From Propionibacteriaceae bacterium (GTDB lineage: Bacteria; Actinomycetota; Actinomycetes; Propionibacteriales; Propionibacteriaceae), in the NCBI GenBank assembly GCA_031271975.1, contig JAISUR010000029.1, positions 1-49,581 of the forward strand: 49,581 bases of DNA, in the 5' to 3' direction. The number at the start of each line of letters is the position of its first letter. Positions within the stretch are counted from its first letter, which is position 1. Positions 1 through 8,206 of the stretch are shown in pieces. The notes under the pieces are model-generated. The model did not search any database. It was not told where the DNA came from and saw only the letters and a program-made list of their open reading frames with translations. Made by a program: the position numbers and the translations under genes.

Positions 1-368
1 CGACCTGCCTTTCCGCCAGCGCCCAGGCCTTGCCCGACACGATGTAGACCTCAGATGCTGATACCGGCTCGAGCGCGGCCGGGCCGCGGCATCTCCAGCC
101 TCGGCTCCGGCGGCCGGACTTGGCCGGCCCCACGCGACTGTCCGTCTCCATACCCGCACGCTCGCCGCTGTTGCTGGAAGTCAAGAGCGGGTAGCGAACG
201 CAGCGGCGATCCCGCACCCACGCCAAGAGACTTGGCGGGCAGGGCCAAACTGCGAGAAGCCACCGCCACCGAGGATGCGCTTCTTGGATCACCTGGTCCT
301 CACCATGGCGCGATGGAATTCGTCGAGACGCTTTCTCGCGCTGCGGCCATCAGCGGTATGATAACGGT
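1..368. other. Stretch without a supported gene
   Basis: No gene can be supported here. Forward frames give no recognisable protein. A reverse-strand frame over roughly bases 1-60 has strongly GC-rich third positions and could be the edge of a gene continuing to the left, but no start codon is visible. A short inverted repeat, CGCCAAG-AGA-CTTGGCG at 221-237, could form a terminator-like hairpin. The promoter of the toxin-antitoxin pair lies at the right end. Confidence 0.4.
357..362 (+). promoter_or_regulatory. -10 box of leaderless antitoxin gene
   Basis: TATGAT lies exactly 6 bases before the ATG at 369, and no Shine-Dalgarno sequence is present. This spacing places the transcription start on or next to the A of the start codon, as in leaderless actinobacterial genes. 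No clear -35 box was seen. Confidence 0.5.
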
Positions 369-590
369 ATGGCAACTCGAAAGATCACCGTCACAATGCC
401 GCAGGAACAAGTCGAGGCGATCAAGCGTCTCAGTGGGAACGTGTCGGCGTTCCTCACAGATGCGGCGGCGCTGAGTTTGCGTCGACACGCCTTCGAGGAG
501 GGCCTACGCGAGTACGAAGCCGCCCATGGCATCATTACCGAGGACGAGATGGATCTCGCTTCCGCTGCTGGATCGGTGCGGGTGGCTTGA
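369..590 (+). CDS. Antitoxin of type II toxin-antitoxin pair
   Basis: The 73-residue product opens with a short basic beta strand (KITVTMP) followed by a helix, as in ribbon-helix-helix (CopG/VapB-like) DNA-binding antitoxins. The C-terminal half is acidic (EDEMDLASAAG), the usual region for wrapping a toxin. The stop lies one base before the start of a PIN-domain gene, so the two form an antitoxin-toxin operon. By family knowledge the product should neutralise the PIN ribonuclease and repress its own promoter. The ATG start follows a -10 box by 6 bases with no ribosome binding site. The exact antitoxin family is inferred from the N-terminal pattern only. Confidence 0.75.
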   Translation: MATRKITVTMPQEQVEAIKRLSGNVSAFLTDAAALSLRRHAFEEGLREYEAAHGIITEDEMDLASAAGSVRVA

Positions 591-591
591 G

Positions 592-987
592 ATGCCGGGC
601 GGATTCGCCACGGTGGTTTTGGATGCCGAAGCTTTGGATGCTTGGGGACGCCTGGAACGCCGGATGATTGCCCGTCTGAAGCGTTTACACCTCGACGGGG
701 CGGTGTTCGTGGCAAGCGCCAACACGATCATCGAACTTGCCGGCTCTCGTGCCCGTTCCATGGCATGGGCGTTGTCGAGCGTCGACGTGATTCCAGTGAC
801 TCGCGACCGGGCGATCAACGCCGCGGCGTTGCTGCGTGAGCGAGGCCTCAGCGGCCACACCTATGCGCTGGACGCGTCAGTCGCCGAGGTGGCGGTTTCG
901 AGCCCGGGTCCGGTACTGGTGCTCACCTCGGATGTACCCGACATGAAGCTGCTGACGGGCGGACGTTCCGATGTGGAAGCCGTGTAG
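592..987 (+). CDS. PIN-domain toxin (VapC-like ribonuclease)
   Basis: The 131-residue protein fits the PIN fold. Four acidic residues stand at the expected places: D11 in the first strand (VVLDAEAL), E48 (NTIIELA), D94 (TYALDASVAEVA) and D114 (LTSDVPDM). PIN toxins are Mg2+-dependent ribonucleases, often cutting tRNA or rRNA; the target here is unknown. I chose the ATG at 592, one base after the antitoxin stop, because the in-frame ATG at 526 would lie within the antitoxin and add 22 residues unlike the PIN N-terminus. The translational coupling supports a type II pair. VapBC is the likeliest label, though other PIN-based pairs are possible. Confidence 0.85.
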   Translation: MPGGFATVVLDAEALDAWGRLERRMIARLKRLHLDGAVFVASANTIIELAGSRARSMAWALSSVDVIPVTRDRAINAAALLRERGLSGHTYALDASVAEVAVSSPGPVLVLTSDVPDMKLLTGGRSDVEAV

Positions 988-1178
988 CGCTCGCGCCGAC
1001 CAGCATTGGTGTTCCGCCAAGGAGTGAGGGCGGTCAGTGCTGCCACAGCCGCCGACGCGGAGGAGCGGGCTGAGCGAACGAGCGTGACATTGACCGACTG
1101 TGGTTATAGATTCGTCATAGTCAATCAAAAACGATCACAAAGACGGTGGTCGCAGGTGACAGTCAGGAGATGGATCAC
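988..1178. promoter_or_regulatory. Promoter region of the fructose PTS operon
   Basis: This gap precedes the fru-pts operon. It becomes AT-rich around 1100-1140 (GGTTATAGATTCGTCATAGT and a following CAATCAAAAACGATCA), unlike the surrounding DNA. The repeated ATCA words could be a DeoR-family operator, which would suit autoregulation by the adjacent fruR-like gene. No exact operator can be assigned. Confidence 0.4.
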
Positions 1179-1928
1179 ATGTTGGCAGATGAACGCTACG
1201 AACGAATCCTCGGGCTGCTGCGCGAAAAGGGCGCGGCCACGGTCGCCGAGTTCTGCGCCGCGCTGGGCGCATCAGAGGCAACAGTGAGGCGCGACCTAGT
1301 CCACCTCGACGAGGGGGGTCAGTTGACCAAGGTCTTCGGCGGCGCCAAAGCGAAAGGCTTCCAGTCGGTGTCGAAGGACGACGCTCTTCAAGCCCGCATG
1401 AGCGTGAACCTGGAAGAGAAGCGGCTGATCGTCCAAGCGGCCGCTCAACTCGTCGGGCCAGACGACTTCGTCTACCTGGATGCGGGGTCGACCACGGCGC
1501 TCCTGGCCGAAAGCCTGACCCAGCCGGACGCCGTCTACGTCACCAACGGCATCGCACAGGCCAAGGAACTGGCCGCCCGCCGGTTCGACGTCCGCCTCAT
1601 CGGCGGCCGGCTCAAGCCGGTCACTGAGGCGGTCATCGGCGGCCAGGCGGTCCAGGACCTCCAGCGCTTCAACTTCTCGATCGGCTTCTTCGGCGCCAAC
1701 GGCGTCACGCTCGACCGCGGCCACACGACGCCGGACCCGGAGGAGGCCATGGTCAAGGCCCAGGCCGTCAAGCAGTGCCAGAAGGCTTACGTGCTGGCCG
1801 ACGCCGCCAAGGTGGGCCAGGTTTCCCCCGTCACGTTCGCCGCCTTCGGCGACGCCCATCTGATCACGTCAAAGCTGCTCGACAGCAGCCTCCGCGGCCA
1901 CTCCGGCGTGACGGAGGCCGGTCGATGA
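1179..1928 (+). CDS. fruR: DeoR-family regulator of fructose operon
   Basis: The product (249 residues) has an N-terminal helix-turn-helix of the DeoR type (YERILGLLREKGAATVAEF, then ASEATVRRDLVHLDEGGQL) and a C-terminal sugar-phosphate sensor domain with DAGSTT near the expected phosphate-binding site and the family's GG..L motif. In this family fructose-1-phosphate usually relieves repression. I chose the ATG at 1179 because GGAG at 1166-1169 lies nine bases upstream; the earlier GTG at 1146 and ATG at 1170 are badly spaced. It overlaps fruK by four bases (ATGA) and heads the operon, so it probably controls fruK-fruA-ptsH-ptsI and itself. The gene name is by context. Confidence 0.88.
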   Translation: MLADERYERILGLLREKGAATVAEFCAALGASEATVRRDLVHLDEGGQLTKVFGGAKAKGFQSVSKDDALQARMSVNLEEKRLIVQAAAQLVGPDDFVYLDAGSTTALLAESLTQPDAVYVTNGIAQAKELAARRFDVRLIGGRLKPVTEAVIGGQAVQDLQRFNFSIGFFGANGVTLDRGHTTPDPEEAMVKAQAVKQCQKAYVLADAAKVGQVSPVTFAAFGDAHLITSKLLDSSLRGHSGVTEAGR

Positions 1929-2854
1929 TCCACACAGTCACGTTCAGCCCATCGCTCGACTACGTCATGGACGTCGCCGAGATTGAGGCCGGGGCCATCA
2001 ACCGCTCGGCCGGCGAGCAGATCTTCCCCGGCGGCAAGGGTGTCAACATCGCCATCGTGCTCGGCCGCTTCGGCGTTCCTTGCCGGGCGCTGGGATTTTC
2101 GGCTGGCCTGACCGGCCAGTCGCTCCGGTCCCTCCTGCTGGGGCTCGGAGTTCACACCGACTTCATCGAACTGCCCGCCGGTGAGACCCGCATCAACGTC
2201 AAACTCGCGACCCGGCCGGAAACCGCCATCAACGGCCAGGGCCCGGCCATCCCCACCTCGGCGCTCAACCGGCTCTTCGCCAAACTCGGCGAACTGCAAC
2301 GCGGCGACACCCTCGCCCTCGCCGGCGCCGTCCCCGACAGTTTGAGCGACGACATCTATGAGACGATCATGGCCCGCCTCAAGCCCCGGGGCGTCCGGCT
2401 CGTCGTCGACGCCACCGGCGACCTCCTCCGCAAGACCCTGCCCCACCGGCCTTTCCTCATCAAACCCAACGGCGAAGAACTCGGCGCCCTGTTCGGAGCG
2501 ACCATCGACAGCCCGGAGAGCGCCGCCCGCTACGCCGCCGCAGCCCAGCGTCTGGGCGCCCGCCACGTCCTCGTCTCCCTCGGCGGCCAAGGGGCCGTGC
2601 TCGTCACGGAGGACGGCTCCGCCCTCCGCGGTCGTGTACCGGCCGGCCAACTTGTCAATTCCGTCGGGGCCGGCGACTCCGTCGTGGCCGGCTTCCTGGC
2701 CGGCCTCCAGGCGACGGACGACTTGTCCCACGCCTTCCAACTTGGCCTGGCGGCCGGCAGCGCAGCGGCGTTCAACTCCTGGCTGCCCAGCCGCCCGGCC
2801 ATCGAAAAGCTCTATCCCCACGTCACCATCACAGAATTGGAAACCCCATCATGA
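1925..2854 (+). CDS. fruK: 1-phosphofructokinase
   Basis: This 309-residue PfkB-family kinase phosphorylates fructose-1-phosphate to fructose-1,6-bisphosphate, the step after PTS uptake. It shows the family's GGKGVN signature at residues 36-41 and the C-terminal GAGD motif with catalytic D251 (SVGAGDSVVAGF). The start ATG overlaps the regulator's stop as ATGA, and its own stop overlaps fruA the same way, so translation is coupled. PfkB enzymes also include tagatose-6-phosphate kinases, but the fruA neighbour makes 1-phosphofructokinase the best assignment. The length is normal. Confidence 0.95.
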   Translation: MIHTVTFSPSLDYVMDVAEIEAGAINRSAGEQIFPGGKGVNIAIVLGRFGVPCRALGFSAGLTGQSLRSLLLGLGVHTDFIELPAGETRINVKLATRPETAINGQGPAIPTSALNRLFAKLGELQRGDTLALAGAVPDSLSDDIYETIMARLKPRGVRLVVDATGDLLRKTLPHRPFLIKPNGEELGALFGATIDSPESAARYAAAAQRLGARHVLVSLGGQGAVLVTEDGSALRGRVPAGQLVNSVGAGDSVVAGFLAGLQATDDLSHAFQLGLAAGSAAAFNSWLPSRPAIEKLYPHVTITELETPS

Positions 2855-4815
2855 GGATCACCGACCTGCTCCCCACCGCGGCCGTCACCATCGGCGGCAG
2901 CGCCACCACCAAGACCGAAGCCATCGACAGCCTCGTCGGCGCCATCGTCAAGACCGGCGCCGTGACCGATCCGGAGGCCTACCGGGCGGCTGTGTACGCG
3001 CGTGAAGCCGAGGCCACGACGGCCATGGGCGAAGGCGTGGCCATTCCCCACGGCAAGTCCGCCGGAGTCGCCCGCCCCGCCCTGGCCGCTCTCACGCTGA
3101 AGGCAGGTGTCGACGCCGACAGCCCCGACGGCCTCCCGGCCACCATGTTCTTCCTCATCGCCGCCCCCGAAAGCCAGGACAACGTCCACCTCGACGTGCT
3201 GGCGCGCCTGGCCACTCTCCTCATCGACGACGATTTTCGCGACGGCCTGTACTCCGCCCATACCCCGGCCGAGTTCCTCGCCGTCATCGACGCGGCCGAG
3301 CAGGCCCGGTTCGCCAGCGAGGCGGACCCGGCTGAGTCCGCGCCGACCCCCGCAGACCCGGCGCCAGGCGTGTATCGGCTGCTCGGCGTGACGGCGTGCC
3401 CGACCGGCATCGCCCACACGTACATGGCGGCCGAGAAACTGGAGCAGGCCGCCGCCGCCCGCGGGGTGGTGATGAAGGTCGAAACCGACGGCTCGGTGGG
3501 CGTGAAGAATGCCCTGACGCCCCAAGAGATCGCCCAGGCGGACGCCATCATTGTGGCCGCCGACAAGGACGTCGAACCGGCCCGCTTCCACGGCAAACCG
3601 GTCATCTTCGCCAGCGTCGCCGACGGGATCCACAAAGCCGACGACCTGATCTCCCGGGCCCTCGACGGACAGGTGCCCGTCTACCAGGATTCGACGGGCC
3701 GCGCGGCCGGCCAGGCGGCTGGCGGCCAAGACTCCGCCGGCCGGAAGGTCTACAAGTCCCTCATGAACGGCGTGTCGTTCATGCTCCCGTTCGTCATCGG
3801 CGGCGGCATCCTCATCGCTTTGAGCTTCCTCGTCGACAGCGCCAACGCGGGCACGAGTTCGTTCGGCTCGGGCAACCCCGCCGCCGCTCTCCTCAACCAG
3901 GTCGGCTCGCTCGCCTTCGGCGTCATGTTCCCGATCCTGGCTGGCTACATCGCCATGGCCATCGGCGATCGCCCGGCCCTCATGCCCGGCATGGTCGGCG
4001 GCTTCATCGCCAAGGCCGGCGTCTCGGCCACTCTGCCCCAAGACGAATGGGTCTCGGCCGGCTTCTTCGGGGCACTCATCGCCGGCTTCGCTGCCGGTTA
4101 CATCGTCGTCCTGCTCCGCAAGCTGTTCGACCGGCTGCCGAAAGCCCTGGAGGGGACCAAGCCGACTCTCCTCTTCCCCGTCTGCGGCATCCTCCTCATC
4201 GGCCTGCTCATGGTCTTCGTCGTCAACCCGCCGATGGCCTTGTTCAACACCTGGCTCAACGGCGTGCTCCTCGGCCTCAACACCGGCAGTAAGCTCGTCC
4301 TCGGCCTCATCCTCGGCGGCATGATGTCGATCGACTTCGGCGGCCCCCTCAACAAGGCGGCCTACGTCTTCGGCACCGCCGCCATCGCGACCGGCGCCTA
4401 CGGCATCATGGGCTCCGTCATGATCGGCGGCATGGTCCCGCCCATCGCCATCGGCCTGGCCCTGCTGGTCTTCAAGAACCGTTTCACCGAGGACGAACGC
4501 AACACCACGATCACGGACTTCATCATGGGGCTGTCCTTCATCACAGAAGCCGCCATTCCGTTCGCCACGACCGACCCCGGACGGGTCATCCCGTCGTGCG
4601 TGGCCGGCTCGGCCGTGGCCGGCGGCCTGTCGATGCTCTTCGGCTGCGGCTCGCCCGCCCCGCACGGCGGCATCTTCGTCATCGCCATCATCGACAAGCC
4701 GCTGCTCTACCTGGTGGCACTGGCCGCCGGTTCCCTCGTCAGCATGTTGTTGCTCGGCATCCTCAAGAAGCCGCTGCCCCAGAACGTCCAACCCGCCCAG
4801 GCCATCGCCGCCTGA
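2851..4815 (+). CDS. fruA: Fructose PTS permease, EIIABC fusion
   Basis: One 654-residue polypeptide carries the three fructose-family PTS units in the order A, B, C. The EIIA domain (about 1-150) has its phospho-acceptor H67 in GVAIPHGKS. The EIIB domain (about 175-280) has C183 in GVTACPTGIAHT, the fructose-specific signature. The rest, from about 300, is the membrane EIIC domain with many hydrophobic segments and the family's FGGPLNKAAY segment. It imports fructose and releases fructose-1-phosphate inside, which fruK uses next. Translation is coupled to fruK by an ATGA overlap. HPr and EI follow immediately, so the whole phosphorelay is encoded in this operon. Confidence 0.96.
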   Translation: MRITDLLPTAAVTIGGSATTKTEAIDSLVGAIVKTGAVTDPEAYRAAVYAREAEATTAMGEGVAIPHGKSAGVARPALAALTLKAGVDADSPDGLPATMFFLIAAPESQDNVHLDVLARLATLLIDDDFRDGLYSAHTPAEFLAVIDAAEQARFASEADPAESAPTPADPAPGVYRLLGVTACPTGIAHTYMAAEKLEQAAAARGVVMKVETDGSVGVKNALTPQEIAQADAIIVAADKDVEPARFHGKPVIFASVADGIHKADDLISRALDGQVPVYQDSTGRAAGQAAGGQDSAGRKVYKSLMNGVSFMLPFVIGGGILIALSFLVDSANAGTSSFGSGNPAAALLNQVGSLAFGVMFPILAGYIAMAIGDRPALMPGMVGGFIAKAGVSATLPQDEWVSAGFFGALIAGFAAGYIVVLLRKLFDRLPKALEGTKPTLLFPVCGILLIGLLMVFVVNPPMALFNTWLNGVLLGLNTGSKLVLGLILGGMMSIDFGGPLNKAAYVFGTAAIATGAYGIMGSVMIGGMVPPIAIGLALLVFKNRFTEDERNTTITDFIMGLSFITEAAIPFATTDPGRVIPSCVAGSAVAGGLSMLFGCGSPAPHGGIFVIAIIDKPLLYLVALAAGSLVSMLLLGILKKPLPQNVQPAQAIAA

Positions 4816-4854
4816 TCCAGTCCCGCCATCTCATCGATTCAGCAAGGAACTACA

Positions 4855-5112
4855 ATGCCAACGCTCACCTACACCATCCAAGACCAGGCCGGCATCCACG
4901 CCCGCCCCGCCGGAATCCTCGTCAAGCTGGCCAACGGCTTCCAGTCCGACATCACGATCGCGAAGGGCGACAAGACCGGCAACCTGAAGAAAATCTTCAC
5001 CGTCATGAGCCTCAACGTGAAGGCCGGCGAACAGATCACCGTGACGGTCAGCGGACCCGACGAGACGGAAGCCGCCGCCGCTATCGGCCAAGCACTGGCC
5101 GAAAACCTCTAG
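4855..5112 (+). CDS. ptsH: HPr phosphocarrier protein
   Basis: The 85-residue protein has the HPr signature GIHARPAG with phospho-acceptor H15, and accepts phosphate from EI for transfer to FruA. The conserved region GNLKKIFTVMSLNV follows, but position 46 is lysine. In Firmicutes this position is Ser46, the target of HPr kinase, so that regulatory route cannot operate on this protein. It sits 39 bases after fruA, with AGCAAGGA just before the start, and 17 bases before ptsI. A second HPr domain occurs inside DhaM further on in this window. Confidence 0.96.
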   Translation: MPTLTYTIQDQAGIHARPAGILVKLANGFQSDITIAKGDKTGNLKKIFTVMSLNVKAGEQITVTVSGPDETEAAAAIGQALAENL

Positions 5113-5129
5113 CCCGCCCAGGAGCGACC

Positions 5130-6752
5130 ATGGAAACCATCCAAGGTGCCGGCGTCTATCCCGCCGTCGCGATCGGACCGCTCTACCACTTCAAGAAGGC
5201 GACAGCGGAGATCACGCCCCACGGCATCACCGACCCGGCAGCCGAAGTCGCCCGCTTCGAGGACGCCCGGACCGCCGCTATCGCTCGGCTCGGTCACCTC
5301 TACCAGAAAGCCGTCGCCGAGCTCGGCGAAACCGAGGCTGCGATCCTCGACGTCCACCGCATGATGCTGGAAGATCCCGATTTCGCGGCGGCCATCACGA
5401 CCGTGATTGAAACTCAGCTTGTCAACGCGGAGTATGCCGTCAAGGTCGCCGAAGCCCAGTACACCGAGTTGTTCACGCAAATGGAAGACCCCTACATGCG
5501 GGAACGCGCCGCCGACGTCAAGGACATCTCGGAACGCCTGCTCCGGGGGTTGGACCCCGCCCGCTACCACCGCCTGGTGATCGAACAGCCGTCCATCATC
5601 GTCGCCGACGACCTCGCGCCGAGCGAAACCCTCCAACTGGACAAGGCCATGGTGTTGGGCTTCGCGACCGCCGGCGGCGCCGTCAACTCCCACACGGCGA
5701 TCTTGGCCCGCACTATGGGCCTGCCCGCGGTCGTGGCCGCCGGCGAGGCCATCAACGCCTCTCTGGACGGCCGCTTCGCCGCCCTCGACGGCGAGGACGG
5801 CGTCTTGTACGCCGACCCCGATGTCACGACCTTGGAAGTGATGGCCGCCAAACGCGACGCCCTCCAGTCCAGGCGTGACGGCCTCCAGGCACTCATCGGG
5901 CAGCCCAACGTGACGCGGGGCGGACGTGAGATCGCGCTGTTCGCCAACGTGGGCGGGCTGAGCGACCTCGACGCCGTCCTCGTCAACGACGCCGGCGGGA
6001 TCGGCCTGTTTCGCAGCGAGTTCCTGTATCTGGAAGCCAACGCGTGGCCAGCCGAGGACGACCTGTACGCCGCCTACCGCCAAACCCTGGAAACCATGGC
6101 TGGCCGGAAGGTCATCATCCGGACGCTCGACATCGGCTCGGACAAACAGGCCACCTACTTCGGCTTGCCCGACGAGGAAAACCCCGCCTTGGGTCTGCGC
6201 GCCATCCGCATCTGCCTCACCCAGCCCGAGATTTTCAAGACACAGTTGAGGGCCCTCTACCGGGCCGCTCCCTTTGGCCAACTCTCGGTCATGTTCCCCA
6301 TGGTCACCTCTGTCTGGGAGGTCCGGCAGATCAAGGCCATCATGGCCGAGGTCGAAGCCGGTCTGACAGCCGAAGGCGTGTCTTGGGCCCGGCCGGGCGA
6401 AATCGGGATCATGATCGAAACGCCGGCCGCTGTCATGGTCAGCCGTGAACTCGCCGCCGAAGTCGACTTTTTCTCCATCGGCACCAACGACCTTACGCAG
6501 TACACGCTCGCCATCGACCGGCAGAACCAATCCCTCGCCCAGTTCTACGACCCCCACCACCCGGCCGTCCTGCGACTGATCGAACTGGCCGTCGAGAACG
6601 CCCACGCGGCTGGCATCTGGATCGGCATCTGCGGCGAACTGGGCGCCGACCCTGAGCTGACCGGCTACTTCCTGGATCTAGGCATCGACGAACTGAGCGT
6701 CAGCCCGACGGCGATCCTCCCGCTGCGCCAGATCATCACCGACATGGACTAG
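5130..6752 (+). CDS. ptsI: PTS enzyme I
   Basis: This 540-residue protein autophosphorylates from PEP and passes phosphate to HPr. The active histidine is H188 in GGAVNSHTAILARTMG. The C-terminal PEP-binding barrel has the familiar IETPAAV and FSIGTNDLTQYTLAIDR segments and the ICGELGADP loop. I chose the ATG at 5130 because GGAG lies five bases upstream and the protein begins like known EI (GVYPAVAIGPLY). It is slightly shorter than the usual 570 residues but looks complete. It ends the fructose operon. Its stop overlaps the stop of the convergent ATPase gene by four bases inside a 12-bp palindrome. Confidence 0.95.
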   Translation: METIQGAGVYPAVAIGPLYHFKKATAEITPHGITDPAAEVARFEDARTAAIARLGHLYQKAVAELGETEAAILDVHRMMLEDPDFAAAITTVIETQLVNAEYAVKVAEAQYTELFTQMEDPYMRERAADVKDISERLLRGLDPARYHRLVIEQPSIIVADDLAPSETLQLDKAMVLGFATAGGAVNSHTAILARTMGLPAVVAAGEAINASLDGRFAALDGEDGVLYADPDVTTLEVMAAKRDALQSRRDGLQALIGQPNVTRGGREIALFANVGGLSDLDAVLVNDAGGIGLFRSEFLYLEANAWPAEDDLYAAYRQTLETMAGRKVIIRTLDIGSDKQATYFGLPDEENPALGLRAIRICLTQPEIFKTQLRALYRAAPFGQLSVMFPMVTSVWEVRQIKAIMAEVEAGLTAEGVSWARPGEIGIMIETPAAVMVSRELAAEVDFFSIGTNDLTQYTLAIDRQNQSLAQFYDPHHPAVLRLIELAVENAHAAGIWIGICGELGADPELTGYFLDLGIDELSVSPTAILPLRQIITDMD

Positions 6753-6756
6753 TCCA
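6745..6756. other. Palindrome containing two convergent stop codons
   Basis: TGGACTAGTCCA is a perfect 12-bp palindrome. Its central CTAG holds the last base before and the stop codon of ptsI on the plus strand and the TAG of the ATPase gene on the minus strand. The stem is too short to be a convincing terminator. Confidence 0.6.
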
Positions 6757-8014
6757 CACGCCACGCCTTGGGGTCGCCCAGTGCTGTGACGGGGATGAGC
6801 CAAATGTTGTGGTCCACGGGGTACACCTCGTTGCCGGTGTAAATGACGAAACCCCGGTGTAGCCGATCGGCGGTTTCCAGCGCGCGCAGACCTCGCAGCC
6901 AGTTGGAGTCGTATACCCGTCCGGCCTTGACCTCCACACCAACGCGACGGCCGTGGGCGTCGGTCAGCACCAGGTCGACTTCGCGGTCGCCGGCCGCCTG
7001 GCGCCAGTAGTGCGCGGTTTGGCCGCCGAGTGACCAACCGGTCGAAGCCACGATCTGGTTGACTGCCCAACTCTCCAATACCTGGCCGAAAGCCTCGCGG
7101 GCGGAAAGCAGATCCACTCCAGCGCGGGTGAGGGCGGCCACCGCCAGGGAGCTGTCCACGGGATGGACTTTGGCCCGGGTGAATCCTTGCCGGGGAGCGG
7201 ATGTCGCCAGGTTTGACAGCCAATGGATGCAAAACAGCCTTCCCAGCAGGCCCAAGTAGTTGTCGACGGTGCGCCGATCGAATCCCAGAGTCTGGCCGAT
7301 CCGGCTGGCATTGAAGATGGCACCTGGCGTAGTCATCAGCGCCTGGCATACGGCCGTGGCCCTGACGGCCGAGTAATCCGAGTTGGGCAACACCGTTTGG
7401 CTGAAAAGGCTCGCCAGGTCGGAGGCAACACCTTGGGCCATCTCCGCGACGGTCGGCGCCGGATCGGCCAGCGCGTAGTCCGGAAAACCGCCCACTGCCA
7501 TCATGGTTAACACGGCGTCGTCGTCCCGCCCAGCGACCTTCCCGACAACCGGTTCGGCATCGAACAGGCAGTCCGCCAACGAACCGGTCCCACCGGCCAA
7601 TTCCCAGGCTGTCAGCGGCCAGAGCGTGAAACGCCGTGCCCGCCGAGTAAGCGGATCAGCCCCGCCCAGACCCGCACGGCCGATGGACGCCGAACCGGTG
7701 AGGACAATGTGGCGCCCGAGCGGCAGGCCGTCGACCCGCTCCTTCACCGCCAGCGGCAGATCAAGTAGCAATTGGGCTTCGTCCACGATTGCCGGCAACT
7801 CAAGCCGCCCCACCCACCCCGTCACGTCGGCCCGGGCCAAGGCGAGGGTGGCAGGGTCCGCCAGCGTCGAGTAGGAGAATCCCTGCCGGACCAGGTCTTT
7901 CTTCATCAGCGTGGTCTTGCCCACACCCCGGGCACCCTCCACCACAGCCACCTTGCTCAACGGTGGGCGGACAAGAGCCGTGGCCAACAAGCGAGGAGCA
8001 TAAGTCATGTCCAT
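6749..8014 (-). CDS. AAA ATPase with DUF4143 / PD-(D/E)XK-like domain
   Basis: The 421-residue protein has a Walker A motif (GARGVGKTT, residues 27-35) and a Walker B-like segment (LPAIVDEAQLLL). A C-terminal DUF4143 domain contains REVDLVLTD followed by VGVEVKAGR, the pattern of a PD-(D/E)XK nuclease fold. Such AAA_14/DUF4143 proteins are widespread, often horizontally moved, and mostly of unknown role. It lies convergent to ptsI. A 33-bp perfect palindrome sits 16-48 bases upstream of the start, probably its operator. An in-frame ATG two codons later (minus strand, at 8008) is an alternative start. No partner gene is visible. Confidence 0.85.
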   Translation of the reverse strand: MDMTYAPRLLATALVRPPLSKVAVVEGARGVGKTTLMKKDLVRQGFSYSTLADPATLALARADVTGWVGRLELPAIVDEAQLLLDLPLAVKERVDGLPLGRHIVLTGSASIGRAGLGGADPLTRRARRFTLWPLTAWELAGGTGSLADCLFDAEPVVGKVAGRDDDAVLTMMAVGGFPDYALADPAPTVAEMAQGVASDLASLFSQTVLPNSDYSAVRATAVCQALMTTPGAIFNASRIGQTLGFDRRTVDNYLGLLGRLFCIHWLSNLATSAPRQGFTRAKVHPVDSSLAVAALTRAGVDLLSAREAFGQVLESWAVNQIVASTGWSLGGQTAHYWRQAAGDREVDLVLTDAHGRRVGVEVKAGRVYDSNWLRGLRALETADRLHRGFVIYTGNEVYPVDHNIWLIPVTALGDPKAWRVD

Positions 8015-8029
8015 AGACTAGCTGGTGAT

Positions 8030-8072
8030 CAAATATTTGTACATTGAATGTACAAATATTTGTACATTCAAT
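8030..8072. promoter_or_regulatory. 33-bp perfect palindrome plus third half-site (putative operator)
   Basis: Bases 8030-8062 form a perfect inverted repeat. The left arm is CAAATATTTGTACATT, the centre is a single G at 8046, and the right arm is the exact reverse complement. The left half-site ATTTGTACATT (8035-8045) recurs as a direct repeat at 8058-8068, offset by about 23 bases. The site is AT-rich in a GC-rich genome and lies just upstream of the DUF4143 ATPase gene, so it is probably a multi-site operator or binding region. Confidence 0.75.
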
Positions 8073-8140
8073 ACCCACATATGCTGGTTGTTTTCGGGGG
8101 CTGAACCGGGGTCCCCGGAATGGCTGGGACGGGGCCCTCT

Positions 8141-8158
8141 CGGGTTCGAATCCGCAGT
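8141..8158 (+). repeat. T-arm-like 18-mer, copy A
   Basis: CGGGTTCGAATCCGCAGT matches 17 of 18 bases of a second copy at 33392-33409. Each copy lies downstream of a tRNA-Ala gene in the opposite orientation to it, followed by seven or eight bases ending AATT and then a hairpin. It does not fold as part of a full tRNA. Confidence 0.6.
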
Positions 8159-8165
8159 GATAATT

Positions 8166-8206
8166 CACAATCGCCGCTGGCCCCTGCGGGGCCGACGGCG
8201 GTTGTG
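8166..8206 (-). terminator. Hairpin at 3' end of tRNA-Ala(GGC)
   Basis: The arms CACAATCGCCGCTGGCCCC and GGGGCCGACGGCGGTTGTG pair almost throughout, with a TGC loop. The hairpin directly follows the tRNA 3' end on the minus strand and overlaps it by two bases. It lacks a long U tract but is the best terminator candidate. Confidence 0.55.

Noticed and set aside
2812-4791. Long reverse-strand reading frame of 659 codons opposite fruA
   Set aside because: It is the antisense shadow of fruA in a high-GC gene. Its composition (D, E, G, R, H rich) matches no known protein, and fruA is certain.
8141-8158. T-arm-like 18-mer as part of a third, plus-strand tRNA
   Set aside because: Only the loop and two base pairs of a T stem can form. 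No acceptor stem, D arm or anticodon arm could be found around it, and the same holds for the second copy at 33392.
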